From assembly GCA_026392215.1 (NCBI GenBank), contig JAPLCN010000143.1, positions 1-37,024 on the forward strand: a stretch of DNA of 37,024 nucleotides, given 5' to 3'. Numbering within the stretch: the first letter of the stretch is position 1; each line of letters opens with the position of its first letter. Both the position numbers and the translations under genes were made by a program. Below are positions 1 through 7,074 of this stretch, in pieces. The DNA is from Actinomycetota bacterium. GTDB lineage: Bacteria; Actinomycetota; Humimicrobiia; Humimicrobiales; Humimicrobiaceae. The notes beneath the pieces were generated by a model that made no database searches, was not told where the DNA came from, and saw only the letters and a list, made by a program, of their open reading frames with translations.

Positions 1-1
1 A

Positions 2-616
2 CCTATAATATCTGGTTTTGTGGACAATAATATAACAAATATAGTAAAGAACCGGACCAGTATAGGAATAATAGGATTTCTTATTCTGTTTATTACATCT
101 ACATATGTCTTTGATTCTATACAATTTGCTTTAAACAAAATATTTGGGACTGAGACACACCGGAAGTTCTGGAAACAAAAAATATATGGTTTCTTAATAA
201 TGTTTTTAATCTTTCTTATCGTAGTAATAACTTTTAGCCTTTCAACAGGTCTCTTTTACTTGTCTAATACTCTGATAGATATATTAAATATTGAGGAATT
301 TTTATCAACATGGATATTAAAATTATTATCAATAGCAATTGGAATTTTCTTTAATTTTTTAATTTTTATTCTTATTTATTATTTTGGTATAAATAAAAAA
401 ATTAATTTCAGACAGATATACCGGGGAGCGCTTACCGTTGCCGTAGGCTTGGAAGGTGTAAAGCATTTATTCGTATTTTATCTTGACCGTTTTGCCAGTT
501 ATCAGTTGACTTATGGTTCTGTTGGTTCGGTAATCGCTTTCCTTTCCTGGGTATATATATCCAGCATGATACTGCTTTTAGGAGCCGAGATAAACTCTTT
601 AAGATTTAAAATCTAA
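2..616 (+). CDS. YihY/BrkB-family (UPF0761) inner-membrane protein, 5' truncated by window edge
   Basis: The frame is open from base 2, with no in-frame stop before the GTG at base 20, so the gene begins outside the window. About 205 C-terminal residues are visible. They contain at least four long hydrophobic segments. The C-terminal pattern is typical of the YihY/BrkB family: a Y-R-G-A-L block followed by a Tyr/Gly-Ser turn (LTYGSVGSVIAFLSWVY) and a final helix ending GAEINS. Full-length members are about 280-400 residues. The family is integral to the cytoplasmic membrane and its molecular role is not firmly known; the old ribonuclease BN label is a misassignment. The next gene lies on the opposite strand about 400 bases away, so this is the last gene of its transcript. 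The family call is confident, the function is open. Confidence 0.8.
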   Translation, partial: PIISGFVDNNITNIVKNRTSIGIIGFLILFITSTYVFDSIQFALNKIFGTETHRKFWKQKIYGFLIMFLIFLIVVITFSLSTGLFYLSNTLIDILNIEEFLSTWILKLLSIAIGIFFNFLIFILIYYFGINKKINFRQIYRGALTVAVGLEGVKHLFVFYLDRFASYQLTYGSVGSVIAFLSWVYISSMILLLGAEINSLRFKI

Positions 617-1020
617 TACAGTTTTAAATATCTTTAGCCCTGGTTTGCAGACTCACTCAAATCTCCAGCAATATCTAGCATAGATAATAATTCCTATGAT
701 GAAAAATAGAATGGAAATTATTATTGTATAAGAAATATGGAAGATAGATATTGGATTATAACCAAAATTTCCGGTAAACAGGTAAATAATAGGATTTCTA
801 AAAGTTATTAACTCTTTTAAAAATTGGTTCGAAATTTCACACCTTGGGGCAGCCAGTAAAATATGTCACATAAATCTTAAGATACTTATTTAATTTAGTT
901 TTCAATAAAATTCTTTGACTTGGATTTATTTAAATAATAAGACCCCATTTATTAGACGGGGCCTTATTTGTATAGAAGAAATTAGGTATTAATAATTACT
1001 TTGTTGATTTTTTTGCTAAA
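617..1020. other. 404-bp intergenic stretch with a possible decayed coding trace
   Basis: There is no intact gene here. On the minus strand between about 865 and 652, two adjacent frames join across one frameshift near 715-722 and read as a hydrophobic peptide. It contains FRNPIIYLFTGNFGY, then SILFFIIGIIIYARYCWRFE and a stop. The pattern (NPI...Y, terminal helix, R-x-x-W-R-F-E) is reminiscent of the C-terminus of an ABC-2 type exporter permease. AT-rich DNA often encodes hydrophobic strings by chance, so this is only a weak suggestion of a pseudogene. A terminator-like hairpin at 936-968 is listed separately. Confidence 0.25.
936..968 (-). terminator. Terminator-like hairpin downstream of the SHOCT gene
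   Basis: AATAAGACCCC (936-946) faces GGGGCCTTATT (958-968), an 11-bp stem with one A/C mismatch around an 11-base loop. On the minus strand it lies about 50 bases past the stop codon of the SHOCT gene and is followed by an AT-rich tract (TTATTTAAATAAATCC). This fits a Rho-independent terminator for the minus-strand genes. The symmetric stem could also work for plus-strand transcripts. Confidence 0.6.
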
Positions 1021-1278
1021 TTAATTTAATCCTAAGTCTTTTTTCATGCTTTCATATTGTTCTTTTGTTATTTCACCTTTGGCATATCTTTCTTTTAAAA
1101 TATCCAGTGCTCCACTTTTGTTTTCACCATGGTAATAGTCATGGTAATGGCCGTGATAATGGTCTGTTCTTCTTACAAGTCTTATTATTATAATTATTAT
1201 CGCTGCTATTATTAATCCAAATAAAACATTACCTAAAATCATACACGTAAAACCTATTCCTCCAAGACCCCACATCAT
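1021..1278 (-). CDS. Small SHOCT-domain membrane protein with His-rich linker
   Basis: The protein has 85 residues. Residues ~8-34 form one strongly hydrophobic helix with a run of isoleucines. A short Arg-rich stop-transfer stretch and a His/Tyr-rich linker follow (DHYHGHYHDYYHGE, ~38-51). The C-terminus is a SHOCT motif (ALDILKERYAKGEITKEQYESM, residues ~57-78), a short helical domain common at the C-terminus of small bacterial membrane proteins and thought to act in oligomerisation. AAAGGA lies 6-7 bases upstream of the ATG. The gene follows the ABC exporter pair on the same strand after a 129-bp gap holding a perfect palindrome. The linker could bind metal, but nothing here shows it. The domain call is firm, the function unknown. 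Confidence 0.75.
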   Translation of the reverse strand: MMWGLGGIGFTCMILGNVLFGLIIAAIIIIIIRLVRRTDHYHGHYHDYYHGENKSGALDILKERYAKGEITKEQYESMKKDLGLN

Positions 1279-1316
1279 ATTTAATTCCTTTCATTTATTT
1301 TAAATAATTTTAAAGT

Positions 1317-1340
1317 ATTTTATAACAACAGTTATAAAAT
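1317..1340. repeat. Perfect 10-bp inverted repeat between exporter permease and SHOCT gene
   Basis: ATTTTATAAC (1317-1326) and GTTATAAAAT (1331-1340) are exact reverse complements around the loop AACA. The site lies 39 bases upstream of the SHOCT start codon and 68 bases after the permease stop. It could be a dimeric-repressor operator or a weak attenuator. The stem is very AT-rich and no U-run follows it on the minus strand, so a terminator is less likely. Confidence 0.45.
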
Positions 1341-1407
1341 AAGAAGCAATCAAGCTTTATAAGATATTAGAAATGAAGACCATAAAAAATATATTATCCA
1401 GTTTTTG

Positions 1408-2283
1408 TTAGCTAAGGACCCTCTTTTTGAAACCCTTGATACCAACCCAGAGGAACAAGCCGCAGAAAGCCAGAAGCACAGGATAGATAATATACAAATT
1501 CATATGTGGCATAGTAGTTAAAGCAGCTCGAAAACCCTCAGTCACGTAAATAAGTGGATTAATGCATACTAAAGCTTGTAGCCAGGGGAAACCAAAAACC
1601 TTGATGGTTGATAGAGACGTCCAGGAGTAGTAAGTGCCCCCGAGGAAAGTCATGGGCAAAACAATGAACCCGAACATGGCTCCAATGTTACGCGGTGCGA
1701 TACGAGTTCCTAGTACAAGACCAAGGCTGGAGGTCATAATACCAGTGATAGGAATGAGTGTGAGCAGAATAAACCAGTGAACTGATAGCTGAACCTGTAT
1801 ACCTTTCGCATGGATAACATATGCAATTGGGAATACAAGAGCCGCTGCGATGAACCCCTGAATTGTCCCCGCTATCACTTTTCCAATGGCAACCAGTGAT
1901 ACTGATAGAGGTGCAAGAACCCTATCCTCAATCTCCTTAGTATAGCCGAACTCTGTAGCTAATGGCAATGCCACTGCCTGAATCCCCTGAAACATAATTG
2001 ATAATCCCACTACACCAGAAATTAAAACTGCAGCAAATCTTGACTCGCCAGTAAGTCCTGAGCCCCCACCTATACCCATACCAATTTGAGGGAACACATA
2101 TAAGAATACGAATACCAGAAGAAAGGGCTGTATAATGGTACGTGGGATAAACTCGCTTAGATTCTTTCTAAGTACCGCAATGTCGCGCAGCAGCAATGCT
2201 CCAAATGCAGCTCGGCTGGCAGTAGCCTCAGAGCGTAAGGATTTGGCAACATGAGCATTAGAATGAACTATGTTGTTCCTCAA
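1408..2283 (-). CDS. ABC-2 type transporter permease (DrrB-like)
   Basis: A 291-residue polytopic membrane protein with about six hydrophobic segments, beginning after a hydrophilic N-terminus of ~35 residues. The features are those of ABC-2 / daunorubicin-resistance type exporter permeases: an early LLLRDIAVLRKNL segment, a central glycine-rich loop, FLGGTYYSWTSL, and NPLIYVTEGFRAAL near the C-terminus. Length is as expected for the family. The start ATG overlaps the stop of the ATPase gene in an ATGA arrangement, so the two are translationally coupled and form one exporter. The substrate is unknown; relatives export drugs, antibiotics, lipids or polysaccharides. G+C is well above the surroundings (53% in the line from 2161 against about 30% nearby), suggesting acquisition by transfer. 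Confidence 0.88.
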   Translation of the reverse strand: MRNNIVHSNAHVAKSLRSEATASRAAFGALLLRDIAVLRKNLSEFIPRTIIQPFLLVFVFLYVFPQIGMGIGGGSGLTGESRFAAVLISGVVGLSIMFQGIQAVALPLATEFGYTKEIEDRVLAPLSVSLVAIGKVIAGTIQGFIAAALVFPIAYVIHAKGIQVQLSVHWFILLTLIPITGIMTSSLGLVLGTRIAPRNIGAMFGFIVLPMTFLGGTYYSWTSLSTIKVFGFPWLQALVCINPLIYVTEGFRAALTTMPHMNLYIIYPVLLAFCGLFLWVGIKGFKKRVLS

Positions 2284-3281
2284 TCACGCAACTCCCTTCC
2301 GGTGAGGTTAATAAAAACGGTCTCAAGAGTTGGCTCTGATACAGAAAGGTCAGTAACATTGAAGCCCTCCTGCTCAGCAATATCAACTACTTTGGGTAAA
2401 ACTCCAGTTGTGCTTTTGACATGAAGTTTTATGGTTCCGTCAACTCGCTGGCTTTTAGTTGCACCCTCCACCTTATATTTAAGAATCTGGGCAAGGGCAT
2501 CGAGATCTCCTGCGGCAGATATGGTAACTATGCTGTCAGCACCAACAGACTCCTTGAGTCCTTTAGGAGTATCAATAGCCAGAATTTTGCCGCAGTCCAT
2601 TATGGCTAATCGGTCACAGAGCAAGTCAGCCTCTTCCATATAATGAGTAGTTATAAAAATAGTCTGACCTTCGGCATGCAAACTGCCTAGAATGTCCCAC
2701 AAAGCAATTCGGCTCTGCGGGTCAAGGCCTGCTGTTGGCTCATCTAAAAAGACCACTGATGGATGGTGCAATAGAGCTCTTGCTACCATGAGTCGCTTCG
2801 CCATACCTCCTGAAATAGCCATTACTTCTGCTTTTGCCCTATCAACAAGATGAAACTTTACCAGAGATTCGTCGGCAGCAGTACGACTCTCACTGGCAGT
2901 CATACCAAAAAAGCGAGCATGATAATAGAGATTCTCCCAGACGGTCAGGGCTCTATCAAGATTATTGGTCTGTGCCACAACACCAATAACCTGTTTTAGA
3001 AGGGCTGGATGGGTAACTACATCGATGTCAGACACAAAAGCTTTACCCGCTGTTGGTATTACCAGGGTAGTTAACATACCAACGGTCGTTGTCTTACCTG
3101 CACCATTAGGACCGAGCAATCCAAAGATTTCTCCTCGGCGTACCTCTAGGTCAAGTCGGTCCACAGCCAGAATATTGCCAGGATAGCGCTTGGTCAATTG
3201 CTCACAACGAATGACCACATCATTCGTTGTAGATTTATCAACTATGTCCACTTTTGTGTTATTGATGTGCTGTGTAGCCAT
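2280..3281 (-). CDS. ABC transporter ATP-binding protein (DrrA-like)
   Basis: The cytoplasmic ATPase of the exporter, 333 residues from the preferred ATG at 3281. Walker A is GPNGAGKTT (~57-65), the Q-loop VVAQTNNLD, the signature ISGGMAKRL, Walker B VVFLDEPTAGLD, and the switch histidine is in FITTHYMEEADLL. A ~100-residue C-terminal extension, usual in DrrA-type exporters, ends ETVFINLTGRELRD. An upstream in-frame ATG at 3317 would add 12 residues, but it has no ribosome-binding site and would sit only about 12 bases from the predicted transcription start. The ATG at 3281 has GAGG three bases upstream. The gene leads an operon with the permease and shares its raised G+C. Confidence 0.92.
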   Translation of the reverse strand: MATQHINNTKVDIVDKSTTNDVVIRCEQLTKRYPGNILAVDRLDLEVRRGEIFGLLGPNGAGKTTTVGMLTTLVIPTAGKAFVSDIDVVTHPALLKQVIGVVAQTNNLDRALTVWENLYYHARFFGMTASESRTAADESLVKFHLVDRAKAEVMAISGGMAKRLMVARALLHHPSVVFLDEPTAGLDPQSRIALWDILGSLHAEGQTIFITTHYMEEADLLCDRLAIMDCGKILAIDTPKGLKESVGADSIVTISAAGDLDALAQILKYKVEGATKSQRVDGTIKLHVKSTTGVLPKVVDIAEQEGFNVTDLSVSEPTLETVFINLTGRELRD

Positions 3282-3335
3282 GTGCCTCTTGTTTATACTC
3301 AAATATAATAAAAGCATTTTATATAATTTATGTGC

Positions 3336-3363
3336 ATTATACTAGAGTTTGCATAATTGTAAA
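3336..3363 (-). promoter_or_regulatory. Sigma70-type promoter for the ABC exporter operon
   Basis: Read on the minus strand, TTTACA (3363-3358) is followed after 16 bases by a perfect TATAAT (3341-3336). Transcription would begin near 3329, about 48 bases upstream of the chosen ATPase start codon. Confidence 0.6.
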
Positions 3364-3511
3364 GTTCAGCGTCCTTATAGCAAGAAAAGCTTCAAAGCTG
3401 CTAAATAATATTTTTAAATATTATATTTTTATTAGTATTGTATTAATAATTACAAAAATTTAAAGAGTATTTTAATAATTTATTAATCAGATCTTTGAAG
3501 TTTTGAGTAAA

Positions 3512-3823
3512 TCAACTGCCTATATGTTTGTCTACTTCAAATAGTTCAATAATTTTTATAAGCAAGTTTATGTTCTGTTCATTAACATTTAATGCTTTGG
3601 TCTCTTTGTCATCAATAATAATTTTTACTACTTTCATTTTATAGCTTCCCTTCCAGGTGCCATTTTGTTTATTTTTAAAAAATAGCCTTGTAAATATATT
3701 AGGTTTTTTATCTGCAATCGATAGACTGTTTTGCAGACCTGCATTTATAATATTTGCCTCTTGATTTATGCTTTTGTTGCCTTGCTGAGGAAAATAAACA
3801 AAAAGTAGGTTTCTATTATTCAA
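3512..3823 (-). CDS. Hypothetical protein, possibly a decayed or mis-started ORF
   Basis: I do not recognise this 103-residue frame. Its only start at full length is a TTG at 3823. A better supported signal is an internal ATG at 3637 with AAGGGAAG about 7 bases upstream. That gives a 41-residue protein beginning MKVVKIIIDDKE and ending in a predicted helix (INLLIKIIELFEVDKHIGS). Another good signal lies further upstream: AGAGGTG followed by ATG at 3878 opens a different frame that stops after 20 codons, overlapping this one. Either the 41-residue protein is the real gene, or a longer gene starting at 3878 has been broken by a frameshift near 3820. The region is AT-rich like its surroundings. 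Confidence 0.4.
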   Translation of the reverse strand: MNNRNLLFVYFPQQGNKSINQEANIINAGLQNSLSIADKKPNIFTRLFFKNKQNGTWKGSYKMKVVKIIIDDKETKALNVNEQNINLLIKIIELFEVDKHIGS

Positions 3824-3878
3824 GCATAAACCGAATTCCTTCTTTCTCTTTATTAATATTTACATTTAATACATACAT
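3816..3878 (-). other. 20-codon ORF with a strong ribosome-binding site, perhaps the 5' end of a frameshifted gene
   Basis: On the minus strand AGAGGTG lies 5-6 bases before ATG (3878). The frame reads MYVLNVNINKEKEGIRFMLE and stops at 3816-3818, overlapping the start of the neighbouring 103-codon frame in another register. A one-base indel near the overlap would join them into one protein of about 120 residues. Otherwise this is a short leader peptide. Confidence 0.3.
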
Positions 3879-4132
3879 AATAACACCTCTTGAGTAATTA
3901 TCACAATTTTTAAGTGTCTGTAATTTAATTAGCTAATTTAATTCTTAATATTATTTAACCACCTATAGCAAAACCTTCTTTTATTAACTTAATTTGAGGG
4001 ATTAGCGAGATAATATCTGAGTAATATAAAGTTCTAAATGTGTTCAATATCCCCAGCCAAAAACCAAAAAACTCACGATTTTTGGGTCATAAGTTAATTG
4101 ATAATCTGCTAAGACCAGGTAAATTGCCTTAT
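3879..4132. other. AT-rich intergenic stretch, no gene seen
   Basis: This stretch lies between the small-ORF region and the end of the RnfD-reductase gene. I see no coding potential on either strand and no RNA gene. The only structure is a weak hairpin, listed at 4064-4085. Confidence 0.4.
4064..4085 (-). terminator. Weak AT-rich hairpin downstream of the flavin operon
   Basis: CCAAAAA (4064-4070) and TTTTTGG (4079-4085) are exact reverse complements with an 8-base loop. On the minus strand this sits about 48 bases after the stop of the RnfD-reductase gene and is followed by GGTTTTTGG. The stem is short and weak, so terminator function is only possible. Confidence 0.3.
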
Positions 4133-5632
4133 TTACGCAAAGCCTGGGAAATAATCGGTTTTGATGTGGCTTTTTTTGACTCCGATCTTCTTCAAGTTGG
4201 TTTCAAAAGCGGAGACCATTGAGGGCGGACCGGAAATATAGAAAAATCTTTCCTGGTAATCCGGTACTCTTTCTCTAATAGCCTGGTAATATGAAGCTGA
4301 TGGGATGTCTACAATAGAATAAACTACTTTAATGCCCAATTGTAGCTTGGCTTTATCAAAAATATCTTTATAAGCAAAATCATCGCGTGTCTTATTTAAA
4401 TAAAACAAAACAATTGATCTTTTTTCGTTGGTGTCGAGCAGATATTTTATCATGCTCCTAAAAGGTGTTATGCCGATGCCGCCGGCAATAAAGACCAATT
4501 TTTTATTTTTTCCCTTGGGCAAAGTAAAATCGCCTGCCAGTTGCGACGCCACGATCTTCTGGCCCAGCTTGGCAAGTAGTAAAGATTTTTTAAAACTGCT
4601 GGGGTTATTGTAAAATTTTATTCCGAGCAGGATTTCCTGTTCTGTAGGAGAAGAAGCGATAGTTAAATAACGCCTGATGCCGCGACTGTCCTGCCTGGGA
4701 TGCTCTAAAGTCAATTCCATATATTGACCAGGCTTAAAAGCCATTTCTTGATCTGAGGTGAACTCAAAATCATATATACTCGGTGCAAGTTTTGTTCTTT
4801 TTTCCAAAGTTAAAATAAGTTTCTTGTCGGAGCTAACCAAATAGGAAAAAACGCTTCCCACAACCAGAGCCAGCTCAGGGGTAATATACAGAGAGCCGAT
4901 ATGGATCTGTGGTGCAAACAAAAAGCCGACCAGCGCCCCGTAGCATATGCGTAATATTTTAGTTGGTGGCAGCGTCATTGGTTCAGTTAACATTATAAAA
5001 GCAAAAAATAGCATGGGTGAATATACTAATGCTTTTTGCAGACCCGAAAATAAATTCTGCCCGTTCATTAAATTAAAGATAGAGGTGGTCAGCAGCGAAA
5101 CAATGAAAAAACTCCAAACCAAATCAAATCTTTTTATCTTTCTGACTACCAGCAACCCGCCAATTATCACAAACGGTATCATATATAAATTAGCTATCCA
5201 CCAGCTGGCTGACTGGTTGGAGGCCAAAGTTATTAAAACCAAGGATATAGCCACTGGATTGAAAAGATGTTTTTTGCCAACAGCAAGTACATACTTTGAT
5301 GCCATAGCCAGCACCGACACCCAGCTTAAAAACAATAAATTATCAAAGGGCTTGGCCGGAGTTATGATCAACGCTAAAATAAGCGCTGTGATATAGACAG
5401 ACTCAACGTTGCTTGGCGCGTTAAAGGCCCAGGCAAAAATGGCGTTAGCAAAAAAGCACACGGCCAGAATAAACACAGCCGAGATAATTAAGTCAAACGG
5501 CCCAAAGGCCAATAAATTTAAAAAGCTCAAGCCGAACGCTTCGGCTAAAAGAAACAATAGACAGTAAAGCACTGCTCTATACATTGTTATTTTGTTGAGA
5601 ATTCCGTCAATATTTTTAAACATTTTCATCAT
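4133..5632 (-). CDS. RnfD/NqrB-like membrane domain fused to an FAD/NAD(P)-binding ferredoxin reductase domain
   Basis: This 499-residue fusion probably passes electrons between a soluble nucleotide or flavin and the membrane. Residues ~15-265 are polytopic, with about eight hydrophobic segments and RnfD/NqrB-like motifs (FNPVAISLVLI ~124-134; MLTEPMTLPPTK ~214-225, then YGALVG). Residues ~272-499 are a ferredoxin-NADP reductase fold: FAD motif RRYLTIASSP (~320-329), nucleotide-binding AGGIGITPFRSM (~383-394), ISGPPSM (~466-472), and a terminal aromatic segment DYFPGFA. The SGAT flavinylation motif of true RnfD/NqrB is not visible, so FMN is probably not attached here. The gene overlaps the 3' end of apbE by 17 bases and closes a three-gene operon. 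Its G+C exceeds that of the surroundings. Domain calls are firm; electron direction and partners are inference. Confidence 0.85.
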   Translation of the reverse strand: MMKMFKNIDGILNKITMYRAVLYCLLFLLAEAFGLSFLNLLAFGPFDLIISAVFILAVCFFANAIFAWAFNAPSNVESVYITALILALIITPAKPFDNLLFLSWVSVLAMASKYVLAVGKKHLFNPVAISLVLITLASNQSASWWIANLYMIPFVIIGGLLVVRKIKRFDLVWSFFIVSLLTTSIFNLMNGQNLFSGLQKALVYSPMLFFAFIMLTEPMTLPPTKILRICYGALVGFLFAPQIHIGSLYITPELALVVGSVFSYLVSSDKKLILTLEKRTKLAPSIYDFEFTSDQEMAFKPGQYMELTLEHPRQDSRGIRRYLTIASSPTEQEILLGIKFYNNPSSFKKSLLLAKLGQKIVASQLAGDFTLPKGKNKKLVFIAGGIGITPFRSMIKYLLDTNEKRSIVLFYLNKTRDDFAYKDIFDKAKLQLGIKVVYSIVDIPSASYYQAIRERVPDYQERFFYISGPPSMVSAFETNLKKIGVKKSHIKTDYFPGFA

Positions 5633-6374
5633 ATATGTTATATTTTTTAAAACCGCTGGTTTCGGTCGCCAGACCGTCTTTATTAATCATGTACCCTTCA
5701 AAGCCCTTTAAATTTTCAATAAACCTGATTCCCTTCTCTCCCATGGCAAACGCCGCGGTTGCAAACCTGTCGGCCTCGTAAACATTAGGGCCGATGACAC
5801 TTATGCTGACAATCTCAGTTAAAGGCTTGTTTCTGGCGTGCGGGTCATAAATATGTTGGCCTCTGAGGTATGTACCAGAAGTGGCAATACCCTGGTCTTT
5901 TAAATAAAGGACTTTGACAATTTGTTCCTGGTTAAAGGGGTTTTTAATTCCCACGCTCCAGTATCGGCCCTGCTCGTTTTTACCGTGAGCTTGAATGTCG
6001 CCGCCCGCTTCCACATAGAAATTTTTAAATCCTTGCGCCAATAATAATTTGGATGCGTTATGGATCGCCCATCCTTTCACCAAGCCGGAAGGATTGTATT
6101 TCCCTTCAGATGCGACAATATCAAAATATCCGTTTGTTTCTTTTTTTGTTTTTTCTGCAAGAGTAAACACGAGTTTCATGTCTTCGCTCCACTGGCTTTC
6201 TTTTATCTTGCCATTATTAATGAGCGTTATCTCGCTGGTGGTTTTAAAAACGCTGAATTTATTTTCAACGTTCTCAAAATACGAAAAGACCTTATCGATG
6301 TCAATTTTTGTGGCAGAAGTATCCGCGATTTCAACCGTTATTGTCATTCCCATTAAAGCTCTGGTTTGTTTCAT
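5616..6374 (-). CDS. apbE: FAD:protein FMN transferase (ApbE family)
   Basis: Transfers FMN from FAD to a Ser/Thr of target flavoproteins by a phosphodiester bond, using Mg2+. The 252 residues show the family's landmarks: NPSGLVKGWA (~94-103), AGGDI (~123-127), ATSGTY (~164-169), HIYDP (~174-178) and ADRFATAAFAMG (~201-212). It is shorter than the usual 300-350 residues and has no signal peptide or lipobox, so it looks cytoplasmic, whereas many ApbE proteins are lipoproteins. That raises the question of how it modifies the anchored target next door, whose FMN domain is predicted to lie outside. The start is 2 bases after the FMN-binding gene stop, and the 3' end overlaps the RnfD-reductase gene. 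The natural substrate is the Thr of SGAT in the upstream neighbour. Confidence 0.92.
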   Translation of the reverse strand: MKQTRALMGMTITVEIADTSATKIDIDKVFSYFENVENKFSVFKTTSEITLINNGKIKESQWSEDMKLVFTLAEKTKKETNGYFDIVASEGKYNPSGLVKGWAIHNASKLLLAQGFKNFYVEAGGDIQAHGKNEQGRYWSVGIKNPFNQEQIVKVLYLKDQGIATSGTYLRGQHIYDPHARNKPLTEIVSISVIGPNVYEADRFATAAFAMGEKGIRFIENLKGFEGYMINKDGLATETSGFKKYNIYDENV

Positions 6375-6376
6375 AC

Positions 6377-7033
6377 TTACACCTTTGCCTGGCTAAGAGC
6401 CGAAGATAATGAATTTATGAAAGCATTGCTAGTGTTAGTGGCTCCGGAAACAGTATCAACTTGGGCACTCTGGGCCTGAATCGCTTCTGATTTCAGTATG
6501 GGCAAGGCGTAGGTGTTAACCTCGACTGAATATCTTCTGTCGCTTGGATAGCTTAAAAACTGGACATCAGCGAGCTTTCCGCCCTGAATTATCGCCTTTA
6601 CCTGAACATTGCCATAATAGGCGTCTGCAATGCCCCCGTCATATTGCCCGTTTTTATAAAGACCATCCGCAACTGTTGTTGCAGCCGTAGTTGTATTAGT
6701 TGTGGTTGCAGCAGCTGTAGTTGTGCTAGTTGTGGTTTCAGCAGCCGCAGGTGACTGATTGATGGATGACTGCGACGTCTGTGTGGAATAAGATTCGTCA
6801 TCGTTCCCGGATTTGTCCCCGTTCCCGGATAAAGTTAAAGGCGGATTGGGAGAGGATTGGCTTTCAGTCGTGTTTGAAGCCAAATCCGGGGATGATTGGG
6901 TCACGGGAGGGTTAGCCAGCGAATTAACCGTAAAGTTTTGCTGGCCGTTGTCGTTGCGCTGATAGATCGCGTAAAAGACAAAACCTATAATCACAAAAAA
7001 GGATACTAATAATTTTTTAAAGTGTATTTTCAT
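6377..7033 (-). CDS. Membrane-anchored FMN-binding-domain protein with Ser/Thr-rich linker
   Basis: This 218-residue protein starts with a short basic N-terminus and one hydrophobic helix (~7-23). A low-complexity linker rich in Ser, Thr, Pro, Asn and Ala follows (~30-120), including long Thr/Ala runs. The C-terminal FMN-binding domain (~125-218) is like that of RnfG/NqrC and PplA-type proteins. DTVSGAT (193-199) is the flavinylation motif, with Thr199 the expected attachment site for FMN. No lipobox cysteine is seen, so the helix is probably an uncleaved anchor, with the linker and FMN domain outside the cytoplasmic membrane. It is the first gene of the operon with apbE and the RnfD-reductase fusion, and is likely the external electron carrier of that system. 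The linker may span a cell wall or surface layer. Confidence 0.88.
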   Translation of the reverse strand: MKIHFKKLLVSFFVIIGFVFYAIYQRNDNGQQNFTVNSLANPPVTQSSPDLASNTTESQSSPNPPLTLSGNGDKSGNDDESYSTQTSQSSINQSPAAAETTTSTTTAAATTTNTTTAATTVADGLYKNGQYDGGIADAYYGNVQVKAIIQGGKLADVQFLSYPSDRRYSVEVNTYALPILKSEAIQAQSAQVDTVSGATNTSNAFINSLSSALSQAKV

Positions 7034-7074
7034 TGTTTTTTTCTTTTTTTTAATAGTTAAAGCTTATTTTAATA

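Noticed and set aside
820-860. Segment with GGTTCGAA followed by a CCA-like end, resembling a tRNA T-arm and 3' end
   Set aside because: The bases around GGTTCGAA cannot form the 5-bp T-stem, and no anticodon arm or acceptor stem can be drawn.
4040-4222. 60-codon plus-strand frame at the end of the RnfD-reductase gene
   Set aside because: It overlaps the conserved C-terminus of the reductase on the other strand, has no ribosome-binding site and shows no recognisable domain.
6660-6760. Repetitive DNA in the FMN-binding gene that might suggest a tandem-repeat element
   Set aside because: It encodes the Thr/Ala-rich linker of a protein in frame and is explained as low-complexity coding sequence.
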